64,000 bases of DNA from Parafrankia sp. EUN1f (GTDB lineage Bacteria > Actinomycetota > Actinomycetes > Frankiales > Frankiaceae), in NCBI RefSeq assembly GCF_000177675.1, contig NZ_ADGX01000034.1, forward strand, positions 1 to 64,000, in the 5' to 3' direction. The translations under genes and the position numbers were made by a program. Each line of letters starts with the position of its first letter. Position 1 is the first letter of the stretch. Under the pieces are notes generated by a model. That model was not told the DNA's origin and did no database searches. It worked only from the letters and a program-made list of their open reading frames with translations. Of this stretch, positions 41,480 through 48,863 are shown one piece after another.

Positions 41480-42008
41480 GCGTCGGATCAGGCTCAGTCG
41501 ACAACGGTGCTGTCGTCGTCGGTCACGAAATCAACGACGATCCGGTAGGCACCTTGCCCTGGTTCTTCACCAGGCCGTCGAAAAGCCAGGCACCGTTGTC
41601 GCGATCACAGCTGCCTGCGACGACCTCCGTGCGAGCGCCCTTCTTCCCCGGCCAGCGCACCGACCGTGAGGACACCGGCCACCGCGGTCGACCCGATCCG
41701 CACCAGGCGCACCCGGGCCGATACCGCCGTCTCCCGCCAGACCCGCTCATCCGTAGCTCCCTACCTCCGCCGCGCACGGCGTCGCCCGTCCGGGGACCCA
41801 GGTCGTTCAGGTCTCCCGGACGGGCATTGCGCGACCAAGTGCCAGCACTCAGAGCGAGTAAACGCCGACCATTTGTAACAGAGCCGGCCGGCTGACCTCG
41901 CCCCACGGCAGGTGACGGCGGGCAACGCCGAGGCCACGGCCCGGTTGGCACTGATTGCCGCACCGCGGCGGACCGGTTAGGTTCCGGGCTGGCGGAGAGG
42001 AGCGCGCG
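41480..42008. other. intergenic region of about 530 bp
   Basis: No credible gene is seen. The frames are Arg/Pro-rich shadows. Its right end (ggagaggagcg) is the ribosome site of the next gene; a promoter for the acyl-CoA dehydrogenase pair should lie here. Confidence 0.4.
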
Positions 42009-42479
42009 GTGTCCCAGACCATGACAGCGCAGGGCCTGACCAGCATCGTCGATGATCTCCTGGCCACACATCCACCGGCGGCCACGGACCCGCGCACGTT
42101 CCTGGGCGCCCGGTTCGACGCCGGCCTCGCATGGGTCTGGGTCGGCCGCGACGGCGGTGGCCGCGGGCGCCCCGGGCCCGAAGGATCGGTGCTGAAGCTG
42201 ACCGGCACCGAGCACAGCAGGCGCGCGGCGGCCTACCTGCTCGATCTGCTGGGCAACGGGGGCGCGCTCGTCCCGGAGTACCGGATGACACGTCCGGCCC
42301 TGCCGCTCGGCGGCGACGGCCCGCGTGACGCCGCCCAGACGTTCCTGCGCTCCCGCGCGAACACCATCGAGGGCGGAACGTCGCAGATCCTGCGCAACAT
42401 CCTGGGTGAGCGGGTGCTGGGCCTGCCTGGCGATGTCGGTGTCGACAAGGGCGTGCCCTGGCGCGACGTCCCCCGCTGA
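42009..42479 (+). pseudogene. acyl-CoA dehydrogenase large subunit with central region deleted
   Basis: 156 residues instead of about 390. The first 50 match an acyl-CoA dehydrogenase front end (SQTMTAQGLTSIVDDLL ... FDAGLAWVWVG). After a Gly-rich junction (GRDGGGRGRPG) the sequence resumes at the C-terminal catalytic end (SVLKLTGTEHSRRAAAYLLDLLG ... RSRANTIEGGTSQILRNILGERVLGLP), which still has the catalytic Glu in IEGGTSQ. The FAD-binding beta domain and two helices are gone in frame. Start and ribosome site are intact. It was probably the Glu-bearing partner of the next gene. Confidence 0.8.
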
Positions 42480-42622
42480 CCTCAGCCCTCACGGGCACCC
42501 CCCGCTTACCGCGACGTCTTCGGCCTGCCGCGGCCGCCTCGGCGACCCCTACCGAGCCGCGCCCGACACCGAGCCCCGAACGAACCCGAACGACGAACTC
42601 ATCAGACCTGTGGAGGAGCACC

Positions 42623-43819
42623 GTGGGCCTCGTGTTCTCCGACGAGCAGGAGGAGCTGCGCCGCACCGTGCGGTCCTTCCTCGAACGCACCTCGCCCGAG
42701 TCCGAGGTCCGTCGCCTGATGGAGACCGCCGACGGCTACGACCCTGCGGTCTGGCGCCAGATGGCCGAGCAGCTCGGGCTGCAGGGGCTGCACGTGCCCG
42801 CGGAGTACGGCGGCTCCGGCTTCGGGTTCGTCGAGCTCGGGATCGTCCTGGAGGAGATGGGCGCGTTCCTGCTGTGCGCGCCGTTCCTCGCCTCCGCGGT
42901 GCTCGCGACCGGCGCCCTGCTGGACGCGGCTGACCCGGCCGCACGCGCGGAGCTGCTCCCCGGGCTCGTCGACGGCTCGTCCATCGGCACGCTCGCCTTC
43001 GCCGGCCCGACCGGACGCGTGGACACCGCACCAGCACCAGCACCGGCCACGACGGCGGGCGGTGGTTCCACCGGGTCCGCGGAGGCCGCGGGGCACGGCG
43101 GGCCGCTGATCGTCGCCACCCGTTCCGGTTCCGGCGACGGTGGCTACACGCTGCGCGGGACCAGGCATTTCGTTCTCGACGGCGCGGTGGCCGACCTCCT
43201 CCTGGTCACCGCCTGGGCCGACGGGGGCCTGTCCCTGTTCGCGGTCAGCGGTGACGCACCGGGGCTGATCCGGTCACCGCTGCCGGTGATGGATCTGACC
43301 CGCAAACAGGCCGATCTGACGTTCAGCGGGACACCGGCCCGGCTGATCGGAGCCGAGGGGGACGCCGGGCCGCTCCTGACCCGAGTTCTGCGGCTCGCCT
43401 GCGTGGCGTTGGCGAACGAAAGCACCGGAGGCGCCCGAGCCGTCCTGGCGCAGGCCGTGCGGTACGCCCGCGAGCGCGTCCAGTTCGGGCGGCCGATCGG
43501 AAGCTATCAGGCCGTGAAGCACAGCTGCGCCGACATGCTGGTCGCGGTCGAAGGCTCCAGGTCGGCCGCGTACCACGCGGCGCAGGTCGCCGCGTCCGGT
43601 GACGCCCGGCTGCTGGCCCGCGCCGCGGCGATGGCGAAGGCCTACGTCGGCGAGGCGTACTTCTCGGCCGCCGCGGAGAACATTCAGATCCACGGCGGCA
43701 TCGGCTTCACCTGGGAGCATCCGGCGCACCTGTACTTCAAGCGGGCGAAGACCTCGGAGCTGCTGTTCGGCGACCCGGTGCATCACCGGGGCCTGCTGGC
43801 CGACGAGCTCGAGATCTAG
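42623..43819 (+). CDS. acyl-CoA dehydrogenase, subunit lacking the catalytic Glu
   Basis: 398 residues, full length. GLVFSDEQEELRRTVRSFLERTSPE, LGLQGLHVPAEYGGSGFGFVELGIVLEEMGAFLLCAPF (in parts), ARERVQFGRPIGSYQAVKH and IQIHGGIGFTWEHPAHLYFKRAKTSELLFGDPVHHRGLLADEL place it in the FadE family. At the catalytic position the usual EGT is replaced by FGDPVHHR, the pattern of the non-catalytic subunit in actinobacterial alpha2-beta2 FadE enzymes acting on steroid or bulky CoA thioesters. Its normal partner is the broken gene just upstream, so the complex may be inactive or use another partner. Confidence 0.9.
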   Translation: MGLVFSDEQEELRRTVRSFLERTSPESEVRRLMETADGYDPAVWRQMAEQLGLQGLHVPAEYGGSGFGFVELGIVLEEMGAFLLCAPFLASAVLATGALLDAADPAARAELLPGLVDGSSIGTLAFAGPTGRVDTAPAPAPATTAGGGSTGSAEAAGHGGPLIVATRSGSGDGGYTLRGTRHFVLDGAVADLLLVTAWADGGLSLFAVSGDAPGLIRSPLPVMDLTRKQADLTFSGTPARLIGAEGDAGPLLTRVLRLACVALANESTGGARAVLAQAVRYARERVQFGRPIGSYQAVKHSCADMLVAVEGSRSAAYHAAQVAASGDARLLARAAAMAKAYVGEAYFSAAAENIQIHGGIGFTWEHPAHLYFKRAKTSELLFGDPVHHRGLLADELEI

Positions 43820-43825
43820 CGGGAG

Positions 43826-44185
43826 TCATCGCCTGCCAGCAGCTGTCAGTACGACGCGGGCTGGACGGTGAGAATCGGCCGTGCGTCGAGGTCGTCGGGC
43901 GGGACGAGGAAGGACAGGTTGGGGACCGGCAGCCCGACGGCCGGTCACGAAGCTCACCCACGGGGTGCAGGCGACGGAATCGGTATCCCGCTCGATATCG
44001 ACTCCGACGACCAGCGCCTCCGCGACAAAACCCCGACGGCGCAGCCGCCGCATCTCGAAGAAAAGTCGGAACGCCCTGGACGTCGCCACGAGCACCACAA
44101 TTCCGAAAAGAATCGAGAGAACGCTGCCCGGCGGACTTCCAAAAAATTCGGCCGGGAGACAACTGTCGGATGCTTCTCTTCGCAC
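43826..44185 (-). pseudogene. membrane protein (DUF3592-like) remnant
   Basis: From GTG 44185 the frame gives one transmembrane helix (VLSILFGIVVLVATSRAFRLFF) and RRGFVAEALVVGVDIERDTDSVACTPWVSFVTG, as at the front of DUF3592-type proteins. It then degenerates into Arg/Pro-rich sequence. A different frame downstream reads PVPNLSFLVPPDDLDARPILTVQPASY and stops near 43853, looking like the tail of another protein. A deletion joining two genes, plus a frameshift, is the simplest reading. Confidence 0.5.
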
Positions 44186-44222
44186 CCATCAGATGGCGGG
44201 CCCGATCCGGTTCGCTCGGCGG

Positions 44223-45302
44223 TTACCAGGCGGGGAAGTCTCGCTTGCGGATCAGGCAGTGCACGCCCTTCACGTCGTCGACCACCTGGCTCACCATGAA
44301 GTCGGCGGCGGCGGAAAGATAGCTGTAGGCGACCATCACCGGCACGTCCCGAACCTGGCTGAGCACCCGCAGCGCCTCCCGGACCGCCAGCCGCATGGCC
44401 TCGTCCAGGTCGGTGTGCAGGCCGACGGCGATCCAGTGCTCGGGCGTCTCACCGAACGGCCCACTCACCCCCGCGCCGAACGGTGCCGCCTCGTCACCGG
44501 TCAGCACGGTGAGGCGCACGGTGGTGCGCAGCGATGCCTCCAGGGCGGTCAGGGAGACCTCTCCATGCCCCTGGGCGAAATGCGGATCACCGGTGTAGAA
44601 GCCCGCGCCCGGGATCTGGACCGGCAGGTAGAGGGCCGTTCCAGTGACGAGGTCGCGAACATCGAGGTTGCCGCCGAACGGACCGGGCGGAACCGTGTTG
44701 AGCGCCTTCTCCCCCACCGGGGTGACGCCGGTGAGGCCCATGAACGGCGCGACGGGGAAGGAGATCTGCCGCCCCGCGCCGTACCGCATCACGGCCCGGC
44801 CAGCCGCCACGTCCACGTCGCAGAACTGGCTGTAGCGGTCGGTGAGGACGCCGTTGTCGTCGATGGGCAGCTCACCGGGCAGCGCGCCCCGGCCGTGCCG
44901 GCTGGAGACGAGCCCGTAGGGAACCCGCGGGGTCAGCTGCAGGTACTCGACCTTGAGGACGTCGCCGGGTCGTGCTCCCTCGATGTGAACCGGCCCGGTC
45001 ACCACGTGCGGGCCGTCCAGCCCGCGGTAGTGCTCGACCTCCCTGGCGATGTCGATCGCGTCCTGGAGCACGGCGTCGCCGGCCACATCATGACCCGCCC
45101 AGAAGGCCTTCGGGTCCCGGCCCTGGTCCTCCATCAGGCCCTCATGGGACAGGGTGTCGATGGTGATCGTGGCACCGGAGGCCACTTGCAGCACCGGCTC
45201 GGTCGCCGCGGTTGGCAGACGGCCCCAGGTAACCGTCTTCGGCGACGAAGGCAGGTAGTGCTGCCCCGGCCATTCCCCGGTTCCACACTGCAGTACGGAC
45301 AT
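44223..45302 (-). CDS. acetamidase/formamidase family protein
   Basis: 359 residues of the FmdA_AmdA family. Features are TITIDTLSHEGLM, GPHVVTGPVHIEGARPGDVLKVEYLQLTPR, PFMGLTGVTP, VPPGPFGGNLDVRDLVTGTALYLPVQIPGAGFYTGDPHFAQGHGEVSLTALE and SYLSAAADFMVSQVVDDVKGVHCLIRK. The enzyme hydrolyses formamide or acetamide to ammonia and the acid, so it feeds nitrogen assimilation. ATG 45302 has AGGGAG upstream. It may share a transcript with the oxidoreductase pair that lies 115 bases upstream. Confidence 0.92.
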   Translation of the reverse strand: MSVLQCGTGEWPGQHYLPSSPKTVTWGRLPTAATEPVLQVASGATITIDTLSHEGLMEDQGRDPKAFWAGHDVAGDAVLQDAIDIAREVEHYRGLDGPHVVTGPVHIEGARPGDVLKVEYLQLTPRVPYGLVSSRHGRGALPGELPIDDNGVLTDRYSQFCDVDVAAGRAVMRYGAGRQISFPVAPFMGLTGVTPVGEKALNTVPPGPFGGNLDVRDLVTGTALYLPVQIPGAGFYTGDPHFAQGHGEVSLTALEASLRTTVRLTVLTGDEAAPFGAGVSGPFGETPEHWIAVGLHTDLDEAMRLAVREALRVLSQVRDVPVMVAYSYLSAAADFMVSQVVDDVKGVHCLIRKRDFPAW

Positions 45303-45417
45303 GATGACGCGCTCCCTAGTAGCTCGTCCGGGCTCGGAGCACAGGCTCACCGACCACGGTCGATCCACCCAATCCCACCAGGAAACCGCACGTCACGTCC
45401 CATATGAGCGCCCCGTC

Positions 45418-46209
45418 TCACACCTTGGAGGGTCCGGTCCCGGCGCTCGAACCACTCGGCCCGAAACGTTCGGTGCGAATCCGTTCGGATGCGTGGCCTA
45501 TCTCGACCAGTGCGTCAGCGACCGCCTCGACGAAGCCGGTCGGGCCGCACACATAACAGGTCGGCTCGAACTCCGGCGGCCAGCCGGCCGCCACCAGATC
45601 CTCGGCGCGCAGCCGGCGCGGCGGCGACGTCCAGTGCTCGGGGACGGCCCTGGTGTAGGCGATGGTCACATCCAGCCCGGGATCACGGCTCGCGCCCGCG
45701 CGCAGCTCGGCCGCGTAGTAGAGATCGCTCGGTGTGCGGACGGAGCAGACCAGGCGGAACGGACTCCTGCTGCCGGCGGCGCGGCGCGCCCGCACCATGG
45801 CCATCAGCGGCACCAGGCCTGAGCCGCCCGCCACCAGCAGCACCGGCGCGGTGTCGGTGGGCCGCCAGACGAACCAGCCGCCGATCGGCCCACGCAGCTC
45901 CACAGGGTCACCGACGGAGTAGATCTCCGTCAGGTACGGGGAGACCTCGCCACCCGGCACCCGCTGCACCGTCAGCTCCAGGCGATCACCGTCGGCCGGT
46001 GCGGCCAGCGAGTAGCTGCGACGGGTGCTGTAGCCGTCGGCGGCGGTGAGGCGCAGATCCACCCGTTGGCCCGCGAGATGCCCCGGCCACCCGGGCGCCT
46101 CCAGAACGAGGGTGCGGGCGGTGTCGGTCTCCGACCGGACCGCCACGAGGCGGGCGACCCGCCAGGCGAGACGCTCGCTCAGTCCCCCTGGTAGCGCTGC
46201 TCCAGCCAC
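45418..46209 (-). CDS. FAD/NAD(P)-binding oxidoreductase (ferredoxin reductase type, no iron-sulfur domain)
   Basis: 263 residues. The FAD domain carries TRRSYSLAAPADGDRLELTV (R-x-Y-S) and the NAD(P) domain VLLVAGGSGLVPLMAMVRARRA and YVCGPTGFVEAVADALVEIG. No 2Fe-2S segment is attached, so it should pass electrons from NAD(P)H to a separate protein. Its GTG lies inside the end of the molybdopterin oxidoreductase gene (31-base overlap), so the two are coupled and probably form one redox pair. Confidence 0.9.
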   Translation of the reverse strand: MAGAALPGGLSERLAWRVARLVAVRSETDTARTLVLEAPGWPGHLAGQRVDLRLTAADGYSTRRSYSLAAPADGDRLELTVQRVPGGEVSPYLTEIYSVGDPVELRGPIGGWFVWRPTDTAPVLLVAGGSGLVPLMAMVRARRAAGSRSPFRLVCSVRTPSDLYYAAELRAGASRDPGLDVTIAYTRAVPEHWTSPPRRLRAEDLVAAGWPPEFEPTCYVCGPTGFVEAVADALVEIGHASERIRTERFGPSGSSAGTGPSKV

Positions 46210-46778
46210 GGATCACCTCGATCATGGTATCCGGCGAGCTCCCAGAAGCCCTGCTCGTCCCGATCCAGCAGGCGGATGCCGCGCACCCACTTCGCCGATT
46301 TCCAGAAGTACAGGTGTGGCACGAGTAGTCGCGCCGGGCCACCGTGCTCGGGTGCCAGCGGGGCGCCGTCGTAGCGGTGCACCACCCAGGCCTGCCCGTC
46401 GAGAAGATCGGCGAGGGGGAGGTTGGTGGTGTACCCACCGTACGAGTGCACCAGCGCATATTCCGCGGCCGTCTCCACGCCGCCGAGCAGGGTGTCGAGG
46501 CTGACGCCCTCCCAGGTGGTGCCGAGCTTCGTCCACTGGGTCACACAGTGGATGTCGACCGTCGGCGACTGGCTGGGCAGCCGCAGGAAGGCGGGCCAGT
46601 CCCAGCGGTGCTCGACGCCGGTCTCCGTCGTGATGGTGAACTCCCAGGCGGCCTGCTCGACCCGGGGAGTGGGCCCGGCGGACAGCACGGGAAAGTCCTC
46701 GGCAATGTACTGGCCGGGCGGCAGCACCGCCCCGGCGGAGCGAGGTCGGCCCTGAAAGCCCGGAGACACGATTCCCAC
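46179..46778 (-). CDS. molybdopterin-dependent oxidoreductase (sulfite-oxidase/MsrP-like core)
   Basis: 199 residues from GTG 46778 with TAGGAGT upstream. It has the sulfite-oxidase fold core with the Mo-ligating Cys in DIHCVTQWTKLGTTWEG, then VHSYGGYTTNLPL, GPARLLVPHLYFWKSAKWVRGIRLLD and WELAGYHDRGDPW. No Tat signal and no dimerisation domain are present, so it is cytoplasmic and minimal. The paired reductase next to it suggests NAD(P)H-driven reduction, or the reverse, of an oxidised sulfur or nitrogen compound. The substrate is unknown. Confidence 0.88.
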   Translation of the reverse strand: MGIVSPGFQGRPRSAGAVLPPGQYIAEDFPVLSAGPTPRVEQAAWEFTITTETGVEHRWDWPAFLRLPSQSPTVDIHCVTQWTKLGTTWEGVSLDTLLGGVETAAEYALVHSYGGYTTNLPLADLLDGQAWVVHRYDGAPLAPEHGGPARLLVPHLYFWKSAKWVRGIRLLDRDEQGFWELAGYHDRGDPWLEQRYQGD

Positions 46779-46847
46779 CTCAGGACTCCTATCACGCAAC
46801 CCGCACCCGAGCTCGGGCCGCTGTGGCGTTGTCACGCGGGCCACTGC

Positions 46848-47018
46848 GGCGCTCAGGCCACTGTGCCGCTCAGGCCACTGTGCCGCTCGAGCCACTGTGA
46901 TGTTGTCGACGGCATTGCCGGCCTTCTGATGAGGTTGTCGACCTCTGATCCGACCGGGCCGCGGCGCGGGGCGTGCCGGCTGCCGGTCAACGCTCGGGAG
47001 CCGGTCAACGCTCGGGAT
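46848..47018. repeat. short tandem repeats upstream of the molybdenum enzyme gene
   Basis: Three imperfect copies of gccgctcaggccactgt (about 46848-46903) and, further right, two direct copies of ccggtcaacgctcggga (about 46983-47017). They lie in the 440-bp gene-free region between two minus-strand genes. Confidence 0.65.
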
Positions 47019-47030
47019 GAGACCCGTCGC

Positions 47031-47060
47031 GTCGCCCGGGGTCGGGGGTCCCCGGGCGAC
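47031..47060 (+). terminator. strong hairpin followed by T-rich stretch
   Basis: Perfect 11-bp GC-rich arms gtcgcccgggg/ccccgggcgac with an eight-base loop, followed on the plus strand by gatcttttc. It looks like an intrinsic terminator reading rightward, yet no plus-strand gene precedes it, so it may end a lost gene or form part of a leader on the minus strand. Confidence 0.55.
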
Positions 47061-47124
47061 GTCTCGATCTTTTCATCACCGAGGGCGCATCGGCAATGAC
47101 AGACAGGTGCGATCCCACTACCTT

Positions 47125-47152
47125 AGGACGTTAGTCCCAGGACGAAGGTCCC
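47125..47152. promoter_or_regulatory. two adjoining DosR/DevR-like boxes
   Basis: Two back-to-back 14-bp near-palindromes: aggacgttagtccc and aggacgaaggtccc (reverse strand GGGACTAACGTCCT and GGGACCTTCGTCCT). They match the GGGACT-N-GTCCC core of the dormancy regulator box of actinobacteria closely. DosR sites usually occur in pairs within about 100 bp of the start. Here the nearest minus-strand gene start is about 350 bases away, and no intact plus-strand gene follows. Confidence 0.65.
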
Positions 47153-47220
47153 CGGTCGACCTTCTGTAGGTCCCATGAAGGCCGCTGTTTGATTCTGATA
47201 GTCGATACGCGACGCAGAAA

Positions 47221-48501
47221 TCAGCTCCCGAGCGTCCCACAGCGCGGCGCCGGCCGCAGCACCTCGAACCGAGTGCCGTCCGAACTCACCCGCATGAAGG
47301 TGTAGCAGCGCCCGAGCTCGCCGAACGACTTGGCGAAGTCGATCGGTTCGGGCAGCAGGCCGTCCGCGGAATAGTCACGCACAGCACGCAGACCCTCGAC
47401 GAAGCGCTGCCGGGTCGGGCACGGACCAGCCACTGAAAGACCACGGATAAACATGTCGGCCGTGATCCACCCGGACAGCGCCGCCTGCTGGTTCGCCGTC
47501 GGCAGGTAGGGCGCGTAACGGGCCATCGCCTCCAGGAACGCCCGATGACCGGGCAGCTCCAGTTCGAACGGCTGGTAATCCACGAACAGATTGACCCCGG
47601 CCAGGATCGTCCCGAAGAGCTTGAGCATGCTCTGGTCGTAGCCGGACGGCGTGAGGATCACCCGTAGCTTCGCCCCGGCGGCGTGGGCTCCCAGCACGAC
47701 CTGGCCGAACGCCGCGCCGGTCACCGCGCCCACCAGGGTGTCGGCCCCGCTGTCGCGCACCTGGTCCCCGATCGCGCGAAGGTTGATGGGGCCGGTCGCG
47801 TCGACGGTGCCGACGACCCGCACGCCCGCGATCTCCAGACTCGCTCTCAGCTCCTCGGCGAACTCGCCGGACGCGGCGGAAAGGCTCGTCACCACGATCA
47901 GCGCCGTCCGGCCGCCCTGCTCCGCGACGAAGTCCCCCCAGGTGGAGACGGAGCTACCGTCCGCAATCATGTTCGAATAGCTGAACATGGTGTCGTAGAC
48001 GGTCCAGGCCGGGTCGAGCGACGTCCCCGTGACCGGGACACCCTTGCTGTGCAGGTACTCGGCGGAGCCCGCGGATGCCGTGGTCGACTCCATGATCCCG
48101 AAGACCTGACGCTGCTCGACGAGCGTCCGGGCGGCCGCGCGGTTCGCGGCGGGCTGTGAACCGTCGTCCTGGCGCAGGTAGGTGACGCGGCGCCCCTGGA
48201 CACCGCCGGCGCTGTTCGCCACGCCGAGACGGGCCTCCACGCCGGCGCGGAACGGAGCGAACAGCGAGGCCGCGTTGCCGGAGTCGGGATACAGCAGCCC
48301 TACCCGCACCTCGTCCGCAGTCACGCCCGGGGTGCCCGGGCAGGCGGCGCCCGTGCCGCTCGGCGACGGTGGCTGCGCGCTGCTCGCGCCGAGAACGCAC
48401 GACGCGGCGGAGCCGCACAGGACCGCGGCGAGCAGCGCGGCCAGCACCGCCCGGGCCCCCCGGCCGCGGACTCGCGGCACCCGGGCGCGGACTCGCGGCA
48501 T
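47221..48501 (-). CDS. ABC-type branched-chain amino-acid solute-binding lipoprotein (second system)
   Basis: 426 residues from ATG 48501, chosen because it gives a proper lipoprotein signal (ARAVLAALLAAVLCGSAASC). A GTG at 48624 would add 41 unlikely residues. The mature domain has the Leu/Ile/Val-binding fold: VRVGLLYPDSGNAASLFAPFRAGVEARLGVANSAGGVQGRRVTYLRQDDGS (in part), IMESTTASAGSAEYLHSKGVPVTGTSLDPAW, RTALIVVTSLSAASGEFAEEL and DTLVGAVTGAAFGQVVLGAHAAGAKLRVILT. No permease or ATPase is next to it, so it is an orphan binding protein. Confidence 0.9.
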   Translation of the reverse strand: MPRVRARVPRVRGRGARAVLAALLAAVLCGSAASCVLGASSAQPPSPSGTGAACPGTPGVTADEVRVGLLYPDSGNAASLFAPFRAGVEARLGVANSAGGVQGRRVTYLRQDDGSQPAANRAAARTLVEQRQVFGIMESTTASAGSAEYLHSKGVPVTGTSLDPAWTVYDTMFSYSNMIADGSSVSTWGDFVAEQGGRTALIVVTSLSAASGEFAEELRASLEIAGVRVVGTVDATGPINLRAIGDQVRDSGADTLVGAVTGAAFGQVVLGAHAAGAKLRVILTPSGYDQSMLKLFGTILAGVNLFVDYQPFELELPGHRAFLEAMARYAPYLPTANQQAALSGWITADMFIRGLSVAGPCPTRQRFVEGLRAVRDYSADGLLPEPIDFAKSFGELGRCYTFMRVSSDGTRFEVLRPAPRCGTLGS

Positions 48502-48863
48502 CCGGTCACGCGCTCGCGGCAGCGGACCGCATGGTCCGGACCCGGCCGTCACAGCGGCCGAGGCATCGGCACGGTTCGTCCCAGGTCTGGTACGCACAGC
48601 ACCACAGTGACCCACCAACGTCACCGCCTTGCGCCAATCCGTGTTATCTGTGAATTTCCACTATCAGGCCATATGTGACGCAACCCTTCGGCAAGGCTCC
48701 GCGTGGGATGTGTCCGCTCGTAGTCGTCGTCGCGCTACGCCGATTTCTGTCGCACCCGCAGGGGACGATCTCCGAGAGCTGATCGACTGGATCTCCCAAG
48801 GAGTGATCATGTCGTTTGCGGCAGTCCGCCCCATCGGCCACGGCAGGTAGGAGGGCAGCGGCG
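48502..48863. other. divergent region of 362 bp between binding protein and ABC exporter
   Basis: The part near 48640-48700 is less GC-rich and likely holds promoters for both outward genes. A short open frame of 14 codons (atgtcgtttgcggcagtc, from 48809) ends at a TAG directly before GTAGGAGGG; it could be a leader peptide but is not supported further. Confidence 0.4.
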
